A stretch of 64,000 nucleotides of DNA, taken from the NCBI RefSeq assembly GCF_000682675.1, contig NZ_AWFA01000007.1, forward strand, positions 21,058-85,057. Reading direction: 5' to 3'. Positions 54,469-61,953 of this stretch are shown here, piece by piece. Origin of the DNA: Hyphomonas pacifica. GTDB lineage: Bacteria; Pseudomonadota; Alphaproteobacteria; Caulobacterales; Hyphomonadaceae. A program made the position numbers and the translations under genes. The notes beneath the pieces are model-generated. The model did no database searches, was not told the DNA's origin, and saw only the letters and a list, made by a program, of their open reading frames with translations. Each line of letters starts with the position of its first letter. Position 1 is the first letter of the stretch.

Positions 54469-55623
54469 CTAATCCTCTGCGAGGGGTTTGGGTTTCTGAC
54501 GGAAGACGAATTTCAATAGGCGGGAGTCAGATCCTGATAAATCATCCCGGTCAGCAAGAAATTTCCCAAAACTTTCCAGACCCTGCACATTGTCTGAAAC
54601 CACTTTCGCCGCGATGAGCAGAGGTGTGGAAAGCAGCATTCCCATGAACGACCAGACCCATGCCCACAAGGCAAAAGAGATAAAGATCACCACCGCATTC
54701 AGTTTCAGCCTGCGCCCCACAAGGATAGGCGTCAGAAACTGTCCCTCCAGTGTGTTGATCGCCCAATAAAGGAAAGCGGGCAAAATACCCTCAATGGCCC
54801 CATCAAACACGACAAGTCCTGTAACCAGGGTAACCGCAATGCCACCAATTGAGCCAATATAGGGAATGTAATTGAGCAGAAAGGCCGCAAGGCCGAACAA
54901 TAATGGGTTCGGCATACCCAAGGCCCACATAGTCAACCCAATCACCAGTCCAAGAATGGCGTTGATCGTACTGATCGTAAAGAAATAAACCGATAGCTGA
55001 CTTTCTATAGTCCGTGCCGCGTCAAGTGCCCGCCTTTTGTCTTTCAACGTCGGCATTACCTGCACGAGCTTTTCATAGAACATGTCGCCCGACGCGAGCA
55101 GAAAGAAGCTCAGCGTCAGAGCAACAATGATCTGACTAACGACAGCGGGCGTTGCATGCGTCATTACTTTGACAAAGCCGGGTTCGCTGATCGTAACAGA
55201 TTGCGCATCGCCCTGTTTTGTTATCGCCTCGATCTGACTTCCTGCCTTCAGAACAGGTTCGATCGTGCCGAATAGCCCGCTTAACTCTCTGCGCACCTGT
55301 TTTGCGAATGTGGGAGCATCGCTAAGGTATTTTTGAACGCCATCAGACAGGAAGTAGAATAGCACTGATAAAATTATCAGTAGGCCAATCATAAGAATGG
55401 CCGCTGCTAGGCCAGGGGGCACACCCAGCCCACCCAGTGCACGGCGTAGAGGACTGAGCGTGAGCGCCAAAATGAAAGCAGTGATAATAGGAACAAAGAC
55501 ACCCTGAGCCACGCTCAGGGTGCCTATTGCCAAAATCCAGAATATCCCAGTTACTGCCCAATTACGGACAACGTCTTTCTTGTCCACGCCCGAACCATTT
55601 GATGCAGCCGCTTTGTCCACCAC
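54469..55623 (-). CDS. AI-2E / PerM family membrane transporter
   Basis: A 384-residue polytopic membrane protein of the AI-2E transporter superfamily, with seven to eight hydrophobic segments and a large extracytoplasmic loop. The conserved region LLNYIPYIGSIGGIAVTLVTGLVVFDG and the final SPLLIAAKV-like segment (LSTPLLIAAKVVSDNV) are characteristic. The start is a GTG, 6 bp after the first DUF1328 gene, so both should be transcribed from the EcfG-type promoter at 55819-55843. The substrate is unknown. Confidence 0.88.
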   Translation of the reverse strand: MVDKAAASNGSGVDKKDVVRNWAVTGIFWILAIGTLSVAQGVFVPIITAFILALTLSPLRRALGGLGVPPGLAAAILMIGLLIILSVLFYFLSDGVQKYLSDAPTFAKQVRRELSGLFGTIEPVLKAGSQIEAITKQGDAQSVTISEPGFVKVMTHATPAVVSQIIVALTLSFFLLASGDMFYEKLVQVMPTLKDKRRALDAARTIESQLSVYFFTISTINAILGLVIGLTMWALGMPNPLLFGLAAFLLNYIPYIGSIGGIAVTLVTGLVVFDGAIEGILPAFLYWAINTLEGQFLTPILVGRRLKLNAVVIFISFALWAWVWSFMGMLLSTPLLIAAKVVSDNVQGLESFGKFLADRDDLSGSDSRLLKFVFRQKPKPLAED

Positions 55624-55629
55624 CCGGTT

Positions 55630-55794
55630 CTAGGCCTTTCGGCCCCGACCAACGAGGAGGGATATCAGAAACAGGACAACGAAAATCAGAGCAAGGATCT
55701 TTGCGATACCCGCAGATGCGCCAGCAATACCGCCGAAGCCAAGCACGGCCGCAATCAACGCAATTACGAGAAATATAATAGCAATTCTAAGCAT
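55630..55794 (-). CDS. DUF1328 small membrane protein (copy 1)
   Basis: A 54-residue protein with two membrane segments separated by [14 protein letters not shown], the DUF1328 (YtjA-type) hallmark. GGAGG stands seven bases before the ATG. Such genes are common members of the alphaproteobacterial general stress regulon. A second copy at 55908 shares a 20-residue identical core but differs at many synonymous sites. Confidence 0.9.
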   Translation of the reverse strand: MLRIAIIFLVIALIAAVLGFGGIAGASAGIAKILALIFVVLFLISLLVGRGRKA

Positions 55795-55818
55795 GGTTTC
55801 CTCCATTATTTCAAAAGC

Positions 55819-55843
55819 AATGTCTGGAAGCCAACTTCGTTCC
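55819..55843 (-). promoter_or_regulatory. EcfG-type promoter of DUF1328 copy 1 and AI-2E gene
   Basis: On the minus strand GGAAC, 16 nt, then CATT (one mismatch to CGTT) lies about 25 bp before the ATG at 55794. The spacing equals the EcfG consensus. Confidence 0.65.
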
Positions 55844-55860
55844 CGCACCCGGTTAATAAA

Positions 55861-55890
55861 AAGGGCACCGTTATCACGGTGCCCTTTTTT
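55861..55890. terminator. Bidirectional rho-independent terminator
   Basis: A 9-bp GC-rich stem (GGGCACCGT/ACGGTGCCC) with a 4-nt loop, flanked by A-run and T-run. It should end transcription of DUF1328 copy 2. Confidence 0.9.
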
Positions 55891-55907
55891 CAGAACTGAC
55901 AGACTGG

Positions 55908-56081
55908 TTACATAACATTTCGCCCGCGAACAGCACGCGCGACGAAAGAGAGAACCAGCAGAACCAGAAAAACAAAGAAAAGAATTTTGGCAATACCGGC
56001 AGACGCACCAGCGATACCACCAAATCCCAGAACTGCAGCCACCAAGGCTAAAATAAAGAATGCAATTGCCCAACCGAGCAT
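55908..56081 (-). CDS. DUF1328 small membrane protein (copy 2)
   Basis: A 57-residue two-span protein with the [14 protein letters not shown] core; AGGAG precedes the ATG at 56081. The C-terminal RAVRGR tail is basic. It is transcribed alone between an EcfG-type promoter (56137-56162) and a terminator (55861-55890). Confidence 0.9.
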   Translation of the reverse strand: MLGWAIAFFILALVAAVLGFGGIAGASAGIAKILFFVFLVLLVLSFVARAVRGRNVM

Positions 56082-56136
56082 GACAAGATCTCCTTCAAAT
56101 TCATGTTGATCGGTCGTCTCAACCGACACGTATAGT

Positions 56137-56162
56137 AACTCTCCAAAAAGTGGTTAGGTTCC
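56137..56162 (-). promoter_or_regulatory. EcfG-type promoter of DUF1328 copy 2
   Basis: Minus-strand GGAAC, 17 nt, AGTT (one mismatch to CGTT), about 56 bp upstream of the ATG at 56081. Confidence 0.55.
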
Positions 56163-56176
56163 TTCAATTTTTGTGT

Positions 56177-56201
56177 GGAACCCAACCGGCTTTGAAACGT
56201 T
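56177..56201 (+). promoter_or_regulatory. EcfG-type promoter of entericidin-like gene
   Basis: Exact GGAAC-N16-CGTT, 33 bp before the ATG at 56234. Confidence 0.85.
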
Positions 56202-56233
56202 TCTAAACGGCAAACAGCAAGAAGGATGATGCC

Positions 56234-56386
56234 ATGAAGAATACACTCAAAGTCGCAAGTCTTGGCGCTCTCGCCATCTTCCTCACCGCCTGCAACACTG
56301 TCGAAGGCGTTGGCAAAGACGTTGAAGCTGGCGGTGAAGTGATACAGGACACCTCCAACGAGGTTGAAGAAGATATTAAAGACTAG
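56234..56386 (+). CDS. Entericidin A/B-family small lipoprotein
   Basis: A 50-residue lipoprotein: a signal peptide ending in the lipobox LTAC, then a short acidic mature part with NTVEGVGKDVEAGGE, the entericidin signature. AAGGA precedes the ATG. Entericidin-like lipoproteins are common stress-induced genes. The perfect EcfG promoter upstream and the terminator downstream make it a single-gene unit. Confidence 0.92.
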   Translation: MKNTLKVASLGALAIFLTACNTVEGVGKDVEAGGEVIQDTSNEVEEDIKD

Positions 56387-56410
56387 AACGCAAGTCTTTA
56401 TAATCATCGG

Positions 56411-56438
56411 AAAGCGCGCCTTTACAGGCGCGCTTTTT
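56411..56438. terminator. Rho-independent terminator after entericidin-like gene
   Basis: A 9-bp stem AAGCGCGCC/GGCGCGCTT with a 6-nt loop followed by T-run. It lies at the 3' end of both the entericidin-like gene and the convergent DUF2945 gene, overlapping the latter's stop region. Confidence 0.85.
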
Positions 56439-56649
56439 AGTATCGAGTCAATTCAGAATGGGATTTGATCAATGTAATCCCGTCGCCCATCTCGATGAGA
56501 TAAGCAGGGCACGCATCGGTTGCTATTCGCAAGGTATGTTTCCCTCCGCGTACTTCTTTTATATCGTGCGTATATACAGCAATCACCTTTCCCCTGCGCC
56601 AGGCCCCCGCCGCATACCACTCTACACGGGCCCCCTTGGGAATACTCAC
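56437..56649 (-). CDS. DUF2945 (Tudor-like) small protein
   Basis: A 70-residue soluble protein resembling DUF2945 / hypervirulence-associated TUDOR-domain proteins (ARVEWYAAGAWRRGKVIAVYTHDIKEVRGG; YLIEMGDGITLIKSHSELTRY). The function of the family is unknown. The start is GTG with AAGGCG upstream, and it follows the short gene ending at 56659 by 9 bp, so both probably share the EcfG promoter at 56895-56919. Confidence 0.72.
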   Translation of the reverse strand: MSIPKGARVEWYAAGAWRRGKVIAVYTHDIKEVRGGKHTLRIATDACPAYLIEMGDGITLIKSHSELTRY

Positions 56650-56658
56650 TATATCGCC

Positions 56659-56886
56659 TTATGAATGTATGTAACCTATAAGTTTGACTCGCGGTTGGGC
56701 TCTGCACCTAAGCAAATCTCTGTGCTTCAGCAGACAGGTCCATATTTGCCCAACCCCTATAATCAGCACAGAAATTATAGCCGGAATACGATGGGGCCCA
56801 CTCAGGCGCCTAATCACATAGGACAGGGACTGAGACGCTTGGCGCCGGGAAGATTTGACACGTTTATGTATGGGTTTTGTCAGCAT
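56659..56886 (-). CDS. Small basic membrane protein, unknown
   Basis: A 75-residue protein with a strongly basic N-terminus (KPIHKRVKSSRR), one hydrophobic segment (IPAIISVLIIGVGQIWTCLL) and a basic tail. The longer frame to 56949 would begin upstream of the promoter, so the ATG at 56886 is chosen. That start lies only 9 bases after the last base of a perfect EcfG -10 element, implying an almost leaderless mRNA. No family was recognised. The gene is supported by promoter position and by the DUF2945 gene 9 bp downstream. Confidence 0.55.
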   Translation of the reverse strand: MLTKPIHKRVKSSRRQASQSLSYVIRRLSGPHRIPAIISVLIIGVGQIWTCLLKHRDLLRCRAQPRVKLIGYIHS

Positions 56887-56894
56887 AAAGTCAG

Positions 56895-56919
56895 AACGCA
56901 CATTCTCAGTGTGGGTTCC
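56895..56919 (-). promoter_or_regulatory. EcfG-type promoter of small membrane protein and DUF2945 gene
   Basis: Exact minus-strand GGAAC-N16-CGTT, ending 9 bases before the ATG at 56886. It is back to back with the plus-strand promoter at 56942. Confidence 0.8.
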
Positions 56920-56941
56920 CGCCGATTTCACCTGGCGAAAA

Positions 56942-56966
56942 GGAACCATTTGATGACCGCTGCGTT
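56942..56966 (+). promoter_or_regulatory. EcfG-type promoter of acidic lipoprotein gene
   Basis: Exact GGAAC-N16-CGTT, 31 bp before the ATG at 56997. Confidence 0.85.
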
Positions 56967-56996
56967 GCGTATGCTAAGCCCATGAAGGAGGGGATC

Positions 56997-57257
56997 ATGA
57001 AACCACATATTCTTGTAGCATCAGTGCTTAGCATCGGGCTCATCACAGCCTGCAACCAGGCTGAAGAGCCAGCAGATGTCGAAGTGATGACCGAAGAGCC
57101 GGATACGGTTTCAGAAAATCTTGAAGACGCGGGCCAGGCGATTGAAGAAAGCGCTGAAGAAGCCAGCGAAGAGATCCAGGACGCTGTAGAGGATGCGAGC
57201 GCCGCAATGAATGAAGCCGGGGAATCCATGACGGAGACAACCGACACTCCTGACTGA
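56997..57257 (+). CDS. Acidic, low-complexity lipoprotein
   Basis: An 86-residue predicted lipoprotein: signal peptide with lipobox ITAC, then a highly acidic, Glu/Ala-rich mature part (SAEEASEEIQDAVEDASAA) predicted to be helical or disordered. AAGGAGG selects the ATG at 56997. Comparable small acidic lipoproteins are frequent in stress regulons but this one has no named family. It is driven by a perfect EcfG promoter. Confidence 0.85.
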   Translation: MKPHILVASVLSIGLITACNQAEEPADVEVMTEEPDTVSENLEDAGQAIEESAEEASEEIQDAVEDASAAMNEAGESMTETTDTPD

Positions 57258-57325
57258 GGGGATAGATAGTTTTAGTGCATTAGCCTCTGGCCTGGCGACA
57301 GGTCGGGGTTTTCCTCTTGAGATTA

Positions 57326-59020
57326 TTATACGCCCATCACGAGCCGATGCTTGCACCCTTCTCCCGGCTTGCTCTCTGTAGAGAACTCTGCCGAAAGCTG
57401 GCGTGCAAAAGCCATCATCAACTTAGAGCCAAGCCCTGAAGTCTGTGCTTCGGCATCATAACCAAGGCCACTATCGACGATCTCCAGAACGACTTTGTCC
57501 TGCTCTGCGGCCAGTGTGACAGACACTTCTCCCCCATCATCACCAAATGCATATTTCATCGCATTGGTGACAGCTTCCACGATGAACAAGGCCATTGGGA
57601 TAGCATCATCTGCATCCCGCTGAATGTCTGAATAGGACTGTACAAGCCGAATGCCCGCTTCGGTCATGCCGAGGGCATCCGCCAAATGATTCAAAAGACC
57701 AGTCAGGAAGGGCCGCATATCGACGCTCTCAAGTCTTTCATTTTGATAGAGCGTCTGGTGAACAATTGCGAGTGCATCAATTCTGTGCCGCGTTGCTGCA
57801 ATCGCTTCCTTCGCCTGAGGGTCTCTTAGCTGCCGGCCTTGCAGGTTCAGAAAACTTGTCACGATTTGAAGATTGTTTTTGACGCGATGATGGATTTCTT
57901 TGACGGCCGCATCGCGTGTCGCAATGGCTTCCTTCAGTTCCTGGTCACGGTGATCTATATCCTGAGCCATCACTTCCATGGCGCGCGCAAGGCTGGAAAT
58001 TTCTGCCGGAGCATCAGTGAAGGAATTCCCAGCCCTGAATTGATAGCGACCAGCTCCGTAAATACGGACAGTCCGTGTCAGGCGCGAAATCCATCTCAAG
58101 ACCAACCCGTCAATCGCCATCCAGGCCGCCAGCAAAGTCACAGCAAATGCAAGTAAGGGCAGACCAAAAGAGGTGGCCGGCCTTACAACAATATCATTCC
58201 AGATTCCGTAGGAAGGCCGCGAGATAACAGCATAAATGTTTGTTGAGCCAACAGGTTTCACCACAACATCCAAATTATAGCCTTCTTTCCGGTCCATACG
58301 GAAAAGCTGGGCGTCACCCGTTGACTTTACAGCCTCGATCCACTCTGCAGGGATTGGCCCGACCAGAGGCTCACCAAATACGCGGCCGTCCTGATCTGCC
58401 AAAGAGACCTGCACACCATCCGGCAGGAACTCCGCGCGCATCAACTCCGCCAGCTTGTCGGCTCTGATGCCGAAAGTGTTCACACCCTTGAATTCCCCCG
58501 CCGGGCCTACAACACGGCGGCTGATCGTGAACAGCCATGCATTGGATGCATTCCCAAAAAAGGCATCACTCCGCAGGGTAACATCTCCGCCAGCTCTCAG
58601 ACGATCATGCAGGATTCTGGTCTCGCGAGTGGGCGTCGGCTTGCCAACAGCGGCGCATATGAGTTCGCTATTGGGCCCATAAGAAGCCACATTGGAGAGG
58701 GCGGGCAAATATTCGATGAGGTCATTATAGGTTCCGCTGCACTGACCTGCCGCTATGCGCGACTCATAAAGCGACAAGAGAAGCTCAGCTTCTTTGAGAG
58801 ATTGCCCGGCCCCATCAATGGCAGCATCCGCAGCGAGTACCAGCGTCTTGCGCTGATCCTCGCGAACATCACGCGCATCAATATAGGCCTTGAAAGCCGA
58901 CAGAAGGAGAACTGGCGTAAGCGCAGCCGCAAGCGTCAGAACAAGCTTGTTCCGCAAAGGTGCAGCATTAGGGGTATCCGGACCGTCGAGACGGTTCTCC
59001 TTCTTATCCGACACCGGCAA
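57326..59020 (-). CDS. HisKA_2/HWE-type sensor histidine kinase of the general stress response
   Basis: A 564-residue membrane sensor: first span at about residues 25-45, an extracytoplasmic dCache-like domain, second span at about 285-305, a HAMP-like linker, then a HisKA_2 domain (EIHHRVKNNLQIVTSFLNLQ, phospho-His about 378) and HATPase (VEAVTNAMKYAFGD; GLGSKLMMAFARQL). Kinases of this type (PhyK class) phosphorylate PhyR. It overlaps the end of ecfG by 17 bp and is co-transcribed with nepR-ecfG, which makes it a strong candidate for the cognate PhyR kinase. Confidence 0.9.
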   Translation of the reverse strand: MPVSDKKENRLDGPDTPNAAPLRNKLVLTLAAALTPVLLLSAFKAYIDARDVREDQRKTLVLAADAAIDGAGQSLKEAELLLSLYESRIAAGQCSGTYNDLIEYLPALSNVASYGPNSELICAAVGKPTPTRETRILHDRLRAGGDVTLRSDAFFGNASNAWLFTISRRVVGPAGEFKGVNTFGIRADKLAELMRAEFLPDGVQVSLADQDGRVFGEPLVGPIPAEWIEAVKSTGDAQLFRMDRKEGYNLDVVVKPVGSTNIYAVISRPSYGIWNDIVVRPATSFGLPLLAFAVTLLAAWMAIDGLVLRWISRLTRTVRIYGAGRYQFRAGNSFTDAPAEISSLARAMEVMAQDIDHRDQELKEAIATRDAAVKEIHHRVKNNLQIVTSFLNLQGRQLRDPQAKEAIAATRHRIDALAIVHQTLYQNERLESVDMRPFLTGLLNHLADALGMTEAGIRLVQSYSDIQRDADDAIPMALFIVEAVTNAMKYAFGDDGGEVSVTLAAEQDKVVLEIVDSGLGYDAEAQTSGLGSKLMMAFARQLSAEFSTESKPGEGCKHRLVMGV

Positions 59021-59600
59021 TATTGTCCGCCTGCTGCATGATGTCCTCGAAAGCCTCTCCCGCTGTCATTTCGCTATCATCGCTATAGCCAGCTGAGTTG
59101 GAATCTAGAATTTCCGCGACAGCCTTCCGGGCACGAGAGACCCTGCTTTTGATCGTTCCTACGGCCACACCACAGATTTCGGCGGCTTCTTCATAGGCCA
59201 TTCCACCCGCACCCACGAGAATCAAGGCCTCTCTCTGATCAATTGGTAGTATGGCCAATGCGTTACGCATCGCCAGCAAATCAAGACCGTCCGCAGGATT
59301 GTTGTTTGCAATCAGAGTTGCCTCGGCAACTTCCGGGTCAAGCGGTGTCCGGCGCCAGGAGCGACGTTTTTCAGAATAGAAAACATTCCGAAGAATCGTG
59401 AAGGCCCAAGCCTTCATATTGGTGCCTGCCTGAAAACTTTCCCGCGCATTCCACGCCTTCAACATTGCGTCCTGCGCCAGGTCATCGGCCAACGTGGCAT
59501 CTCCACACAAACTGCGAGCAAAGGCACGCAGATGCGGAATAAGGCCAGCAAGCTCGCGCTTGAATTCATTATCGCTGAGCTTCTCAGTTTTATCTGTCAT
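59004..59600 (-). CDS. ecfG: General stress ECF sigma factor EcfG
   Basis: ECF15-type sigma factor that recognises GGAAC-N16/17-CGTT promoters. The 198 residues include region 2 (LRAFARSLCGDATLADDLAQDAMLKAW; WAFTILRNVFYSE) and region 4 (ILPIDQREALILVGAGGMAYEEAAEICGVAVGTIKSRVSRARKAV). It is 9 bp after nepR, which encodes its anti-sigma factor. Confidence 0.95.
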   Translation of the reverse strand: MTDKTEKLSDNEFKRELAGLIPHLRAFARSLCGDATLADDLAQDAMLKAWNARESFQAGTNMKAWAFTILRNVFYSEKRRSWRRTPLDPEVAEATLIANNNPADGLDLLAMRNALAILPIDQREALILVGAGGMAYEEAAEICGVAVGTIKSRVSRARKAVAEILDSNSAGYSDDSEMTAGEAFEDIMQQADNIAGVG

Positions 59601-59609
59601 GGCGACCCC

Positions 59610-59798
59610 TCAGGATTTATCTGAAGGTTTGGAAGTCCGGGCCTGATCTGCCTCTTCGAGAAGTCGAAGAAACTCATCCGGAATGTCTTCCTGAGCGACC
59701 TCGTCATAAACACGGCGCAGCTGCTCACCAATACGCTGCGTGCGCCGCTTTGTGCCGAGGTCAGCCGAAACGGATTTGGATTTCCCGCTCTTGTCCAT
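59610..59798 (-). CDS. nepR: Anti-sigma factor NepR
   Basis: Small anti-sigma protein that sequesters EcfG until phosphorylated PhyR binds it. The 62-residue form from the ATG at 59798 contains the NepR helices (RRTQRIGEQLRRVYDEVAQEDIPDEFLRLLEEAD). The frame extends to a GTG at 59822. It heads the nepR-ecfG-kinase unit and is divergent from phyR. Confidence 0.93.
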   Translation of the reverse strand: MDKSGKSKSVSADLGTKRRTQRIGEQLRRVYDEVAQEDIPDEFLRLLEEADQARTSKPSDKS

Positions 59799-59854
59799 AT
59801 CGCCTGATCTTACCTGATTCACTGCATGATACCTATTCTAGTGTCTGATATAGA

Positions 59855-59879
59855 AACTTATGCAGGCAGGAAAGGTTCC
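59855..59879 (-). promoter_or_regulatory. EcfG-type promoter of nepR-ecfG (proximal)
   Basis: Minus-strand GGAAC-N16-AGTT (one mismatch), about 57 bp before nepR. It would give positive autoregulation. Confidence 0.6.
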
Positions 59880-59936
59880 GTGCAGCTTGAGAAAATTTCT
59901 CACCGCATGGAACTTTTCCCGAATTCACGATTTAGT

Positions 59937-59961
59937 AATGCGTACCCAAAAGAGAGGTTCC
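59937..59961 (-). promoter_or_regulatory. EcfG-type promoter of nepR-ecfG (distal)
   Basis: Minus-strand GGAAC-N16-CATT (one mismatch to CGTT), 138 bp before nepR, overlapping the phyR ribosome site on the other strand. It may be a second promoter. Confidence 0.45.
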
Positions 59962-59963
59962 CA

Positions 59964-60758
59964 ATGAGTCTGGTTAAATCCTTTGCCCCTCATCTGCCAT
60001 TCCTTCGCAGGTATGCGCGTGCCCTTACAGGCAGTCAGGAGAGTGGGGACGCATATATCAGGGCCTCCCTTCAAGCTCTTGCCGAGAACCCGGAAGCCGT
60101 TGAAGATACAGAAGATTCTCGACTTTCCCTATATCGCTTCTTCCATGTGATATGGGGAACGACCGGCGCCCAGCTTGAAGGCGAGCGCTCCACTCAGGCA
60201 GACCCTGCCGACAAGAGACTGCAAGCCTTGGCCCCTATTCAGCGCCAGGCCTTTCTGCTGACCGCGCTTGAAGGTTTTACAGCTGCCGAAGCTGCAAAAA
60301 TTCTGGGCATATCCGAGGAAGAGCATCGCCTGCTGGAGCAAGAAGCACAGCGTGAAATCGAGGGCGAACTGGCCACGAAGGTTCTGATTATCGAGGATGA
60401 GCCGATTATTGCCGCGGATCTGGAAAGCCTAGTGGAAGATCTTGGTCATACCGTCACCGGCATCGCCACAACGCACCGAGAAGCTCTCCGCCTGTTTGGC
60501 GCAAACCCGCCAGGTCTAGTGCTGTGTGACATCCAGCTCGCAGATGGATCTTCCGGCATCGACGCGGCGCACGATATCCTGGCCGATCATGATGTGCCGA
60601 TCATCTTCATTACCGCCTTCCCTGAGCGCCTCTTGACCGGCGAGCGCCCGGAACCAACCTATCTGATCCCAAAGCCCTTTCAGGAAAACACCGTCAAGGC
60701 CGCTATCGGCCAGGCCCTATTTTTCCATCCAGCTACAGGTGCCCGTGTTGACGCCTAG
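59964..60758 (+). CDS. phyR: General stress response regulator PhyR
   Basis: Anti-anti-sigma factor: when phosphorylated it binds NepR and frees EcfG. The 264 residues consist of an N-terminal sigma-like domain (VKSFAPHLPFLRRYARALTG; LAPIQRQAFLLTALEGFTAAEAAKILG) and a C-terminal receiver (VLIIEDEPIIAADLESL; phospho-Asp in LCDIQLADGSSGID, about residue 189). GAGG before the ATG at 59964 defines the start; the longer frame to 59826 is unlikely. Confidence 0.95.
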   Translation: MSLVKSFAPHLPFLRRYARALTGSQESGDAYIRASLQALAENPEAVEDTEDSRLSLYRFFHVIWGTTGAQLEGERSTQADPADKRLQALAPIQRQAFLLTALEGFTAAEAAKILGISEEEHRLLEQEAQREIEGELATKVLIIEDEPIIAADLESLVEDLGHTVTGIATTHREALRLFGANPPGLVLCDIQLADGSSGIDAAHDILADHDVPIIFITAFPERLLTGERPEPTYLIPKPFQENTVKAAIGQALFFHPATGARVDA

Positions 60759-60790
60759 TCACGTTTTGTGAACGCGCTTAAGGTGAAAAC

Positions 60791-60832
60791 AGAAAAGCCG
60801 CGCAAGTTTTGACGAACTTGCGCGGCTTTTCT
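60791..60832. terminator. Strong bidirectional terminator after phyR
   Basis: An 18-bp perfect stem with a 6-nt loop (60809-60814); the stem contains AAAAGCCGCGCAAGTT and its complement. It separates phyR from the convergent gene at 60856. Confidence 0.92.
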
Positions 60833-60855
60833 ACAGCTCTCTTAACTTCACAGTA

Positions 60856-61002
60856 TCACCCCATGTTTTGCAAAAGAGCGACGATGACGATGCCAATCAC
60901 GGCAACACCGATACTGATGCCAAGTACTTTTACCAAACCTGTACGTCTACCTTGACGAGCTTCTTTGGGCGCAATTTCCTGTTCGTGTACTGTTTTGTTC
61001 AT
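60856..61002 (-). CDS. Small single-span membrane protein, unknown
   Basis: A 48-residue protein with a basic, soluble N-terminus and a C-terminal hydrophobic segment (VLGISIGVAVIGIVIVALL). AAGGAG precedes the ATG at good distance. It lies 26 bp after the Crp-family gene and is probably co-transcribed with it from the EcfG promoter at 61859-61883. No family was recognised. Confidence 0.7.
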   Translation of the reverse strand: MNKTVHEQEIAPKEARQGRRTGLVKVLGISIGVAVIGIVIVALLQNMG

Positions 61003-61028
61003 TATCTGTCTCCTTAAAGAGTCATGTT

Positions 61029-61850
61029 TCAGGAATTCCTCGGACGTGGCGGGCGTATTGTTGATGCAGAAAAGTCCTTATGGCTGCTCCCATCTTGACG
61101 CACATGACCATTTACTGCTCCACCGCCTCCATTCAGCAGGTCAAGACGGCGCATATGCAGATAGTCCATATCGAAGTGCGACTGACGAGCCAGCTTTTCC
61201 GCATCAAGAATTTTCACTCGGCCGCGCCCTTCTTCGATAAGACCCGCCCGGCGCAAAGCCGACATGGTCCTCGAAACATGAACAGGGGTCAGCCCCAAGG
61301 CATCCGCCAGGTCCGTTCGCGTCAAAGGCAAGGGCATCACATCCTCTTGTGATCCAATGGCAGCCTGCAACCGGCGCTGCAATTCCAGAAGGAGGTGCCC
61401 AATTCTCTCACGGGCAGAGCGTCTCCCGACGCGCACGATTTGCTCTCGCAAAATGGACTCTTCCTGGACAGCAGACCACCAGAATGCTGAGGCCAGCGGG
61501 CCGCTTTTCTTCAGCATATTGACAAAATCATCGACCTCTATGCGCATTGTCACGGTCCGATTAACCGCGGTTACGCCATGGTCGGCCTCAAGGTTGGCCA
61601 ATACCTGCAAGTCAAAAACATCTCCCGGAAGCATGAAATTTACGATCTGACGGCGGCCATCTTCCAGCGTACGGTGCCGAATGGCCCACCCTTCAGTAAG
61701 AAGGAAGACATGTTTTGGATTTTGTCCCACGCGGATCAGGTCATCGCCCGCCTCATAAGACTTTTTATGGTTCTGGAGCTTTTCAAACTCACTCCAGATA
61801 ATATCATCCAAGTTCACATACTGGGATAGTCTGTTTCTAAATACCTGCAT
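61029..61850 (-). CDS. Crp/Fnr-family transcriptional regulator
   Basis: A 273-residue regulator with an N-terminal cyclic-nucleotide-binding fold (HVFLLTEGWAIRHRTLEDGRRQIVNFMLPGDVF) and a C-terminal Crp helix-turn-helix (LTRTDLADALGLTPVHVSRTMSALRRAGLIEE). There are no cysteines for an Fe-S cluster, so it is not an oxygen-sensing Fnr. The frame is open to 61874, but that start would fall inside a perfect EcfG promoter (61859-61883); the ATG at 61850 (MQVFRNRL) lies just 9 bases after the -10 and is preferred. Confidence 0.88.
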   Translation of the reverse strand: MQVFRNRLSQYVNLDDIIWSEFEKLQNHKKSYEAGDDLIRVGQNPKHVFLLTEGWAIRHRTLEDGRRQIVNFMLPGDVFDLQVLANLEADHGVTAVNRTVTMRIEVDDFVNMLKKSGPLASAFWWSAVQEESILREQIVRVGRRSARERIGHLLLELQRRLQAAIGSQEDVMPLPLTRTDLADALGLTPVHVSRTMSALRRAGLIEEGRGRVKILDAEKLARQSHFDMDYLHMRRLDLLNGGGGAVNGHVRQDGSSHKDFSASTIRPPRPRNS

Positions 61851-61858
61851 ATCTGGCA

Positions 61859-61883
61859 AACGCCCAGACATCAATTCCGTTCC
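61859..61883 (-). promoter_or_regulatory. EcfG-type promoter of Crp-family gene
   Basis: Exact minus-strand GGAAC-N16-CGTT. It is divergent from the promoter at 61894 with only 10 bp between the two -35 elements. Confidence 0.8.
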
Positions 61884-61893
61884 AGATGAGTGC

Positions 61894-61918
61894 GGAACTT
61901 CCTTAAGGGTTCTGCGTT
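61894..61918 (+). promoter_or_regulatory. EcfG-type promoter of ElaB/YqjD-like gene
   Basis: Exact plus-strand GGAAC-N16-CGTT, 36 bp before the ATG at 61954. Confidence 0.85.
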
Positions 61919-61953
61919 ATTGTGGCAGCGTATTTTAATCAGGAGCCCTCCCC

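Noticed and set aside
59903..59935. EcfG-type promoter for phyR on the plus strand (GGAAC near 59911)
   Set aside because: No CGTT-like element lies 16 or 17 bases downstream of this GGAAC.
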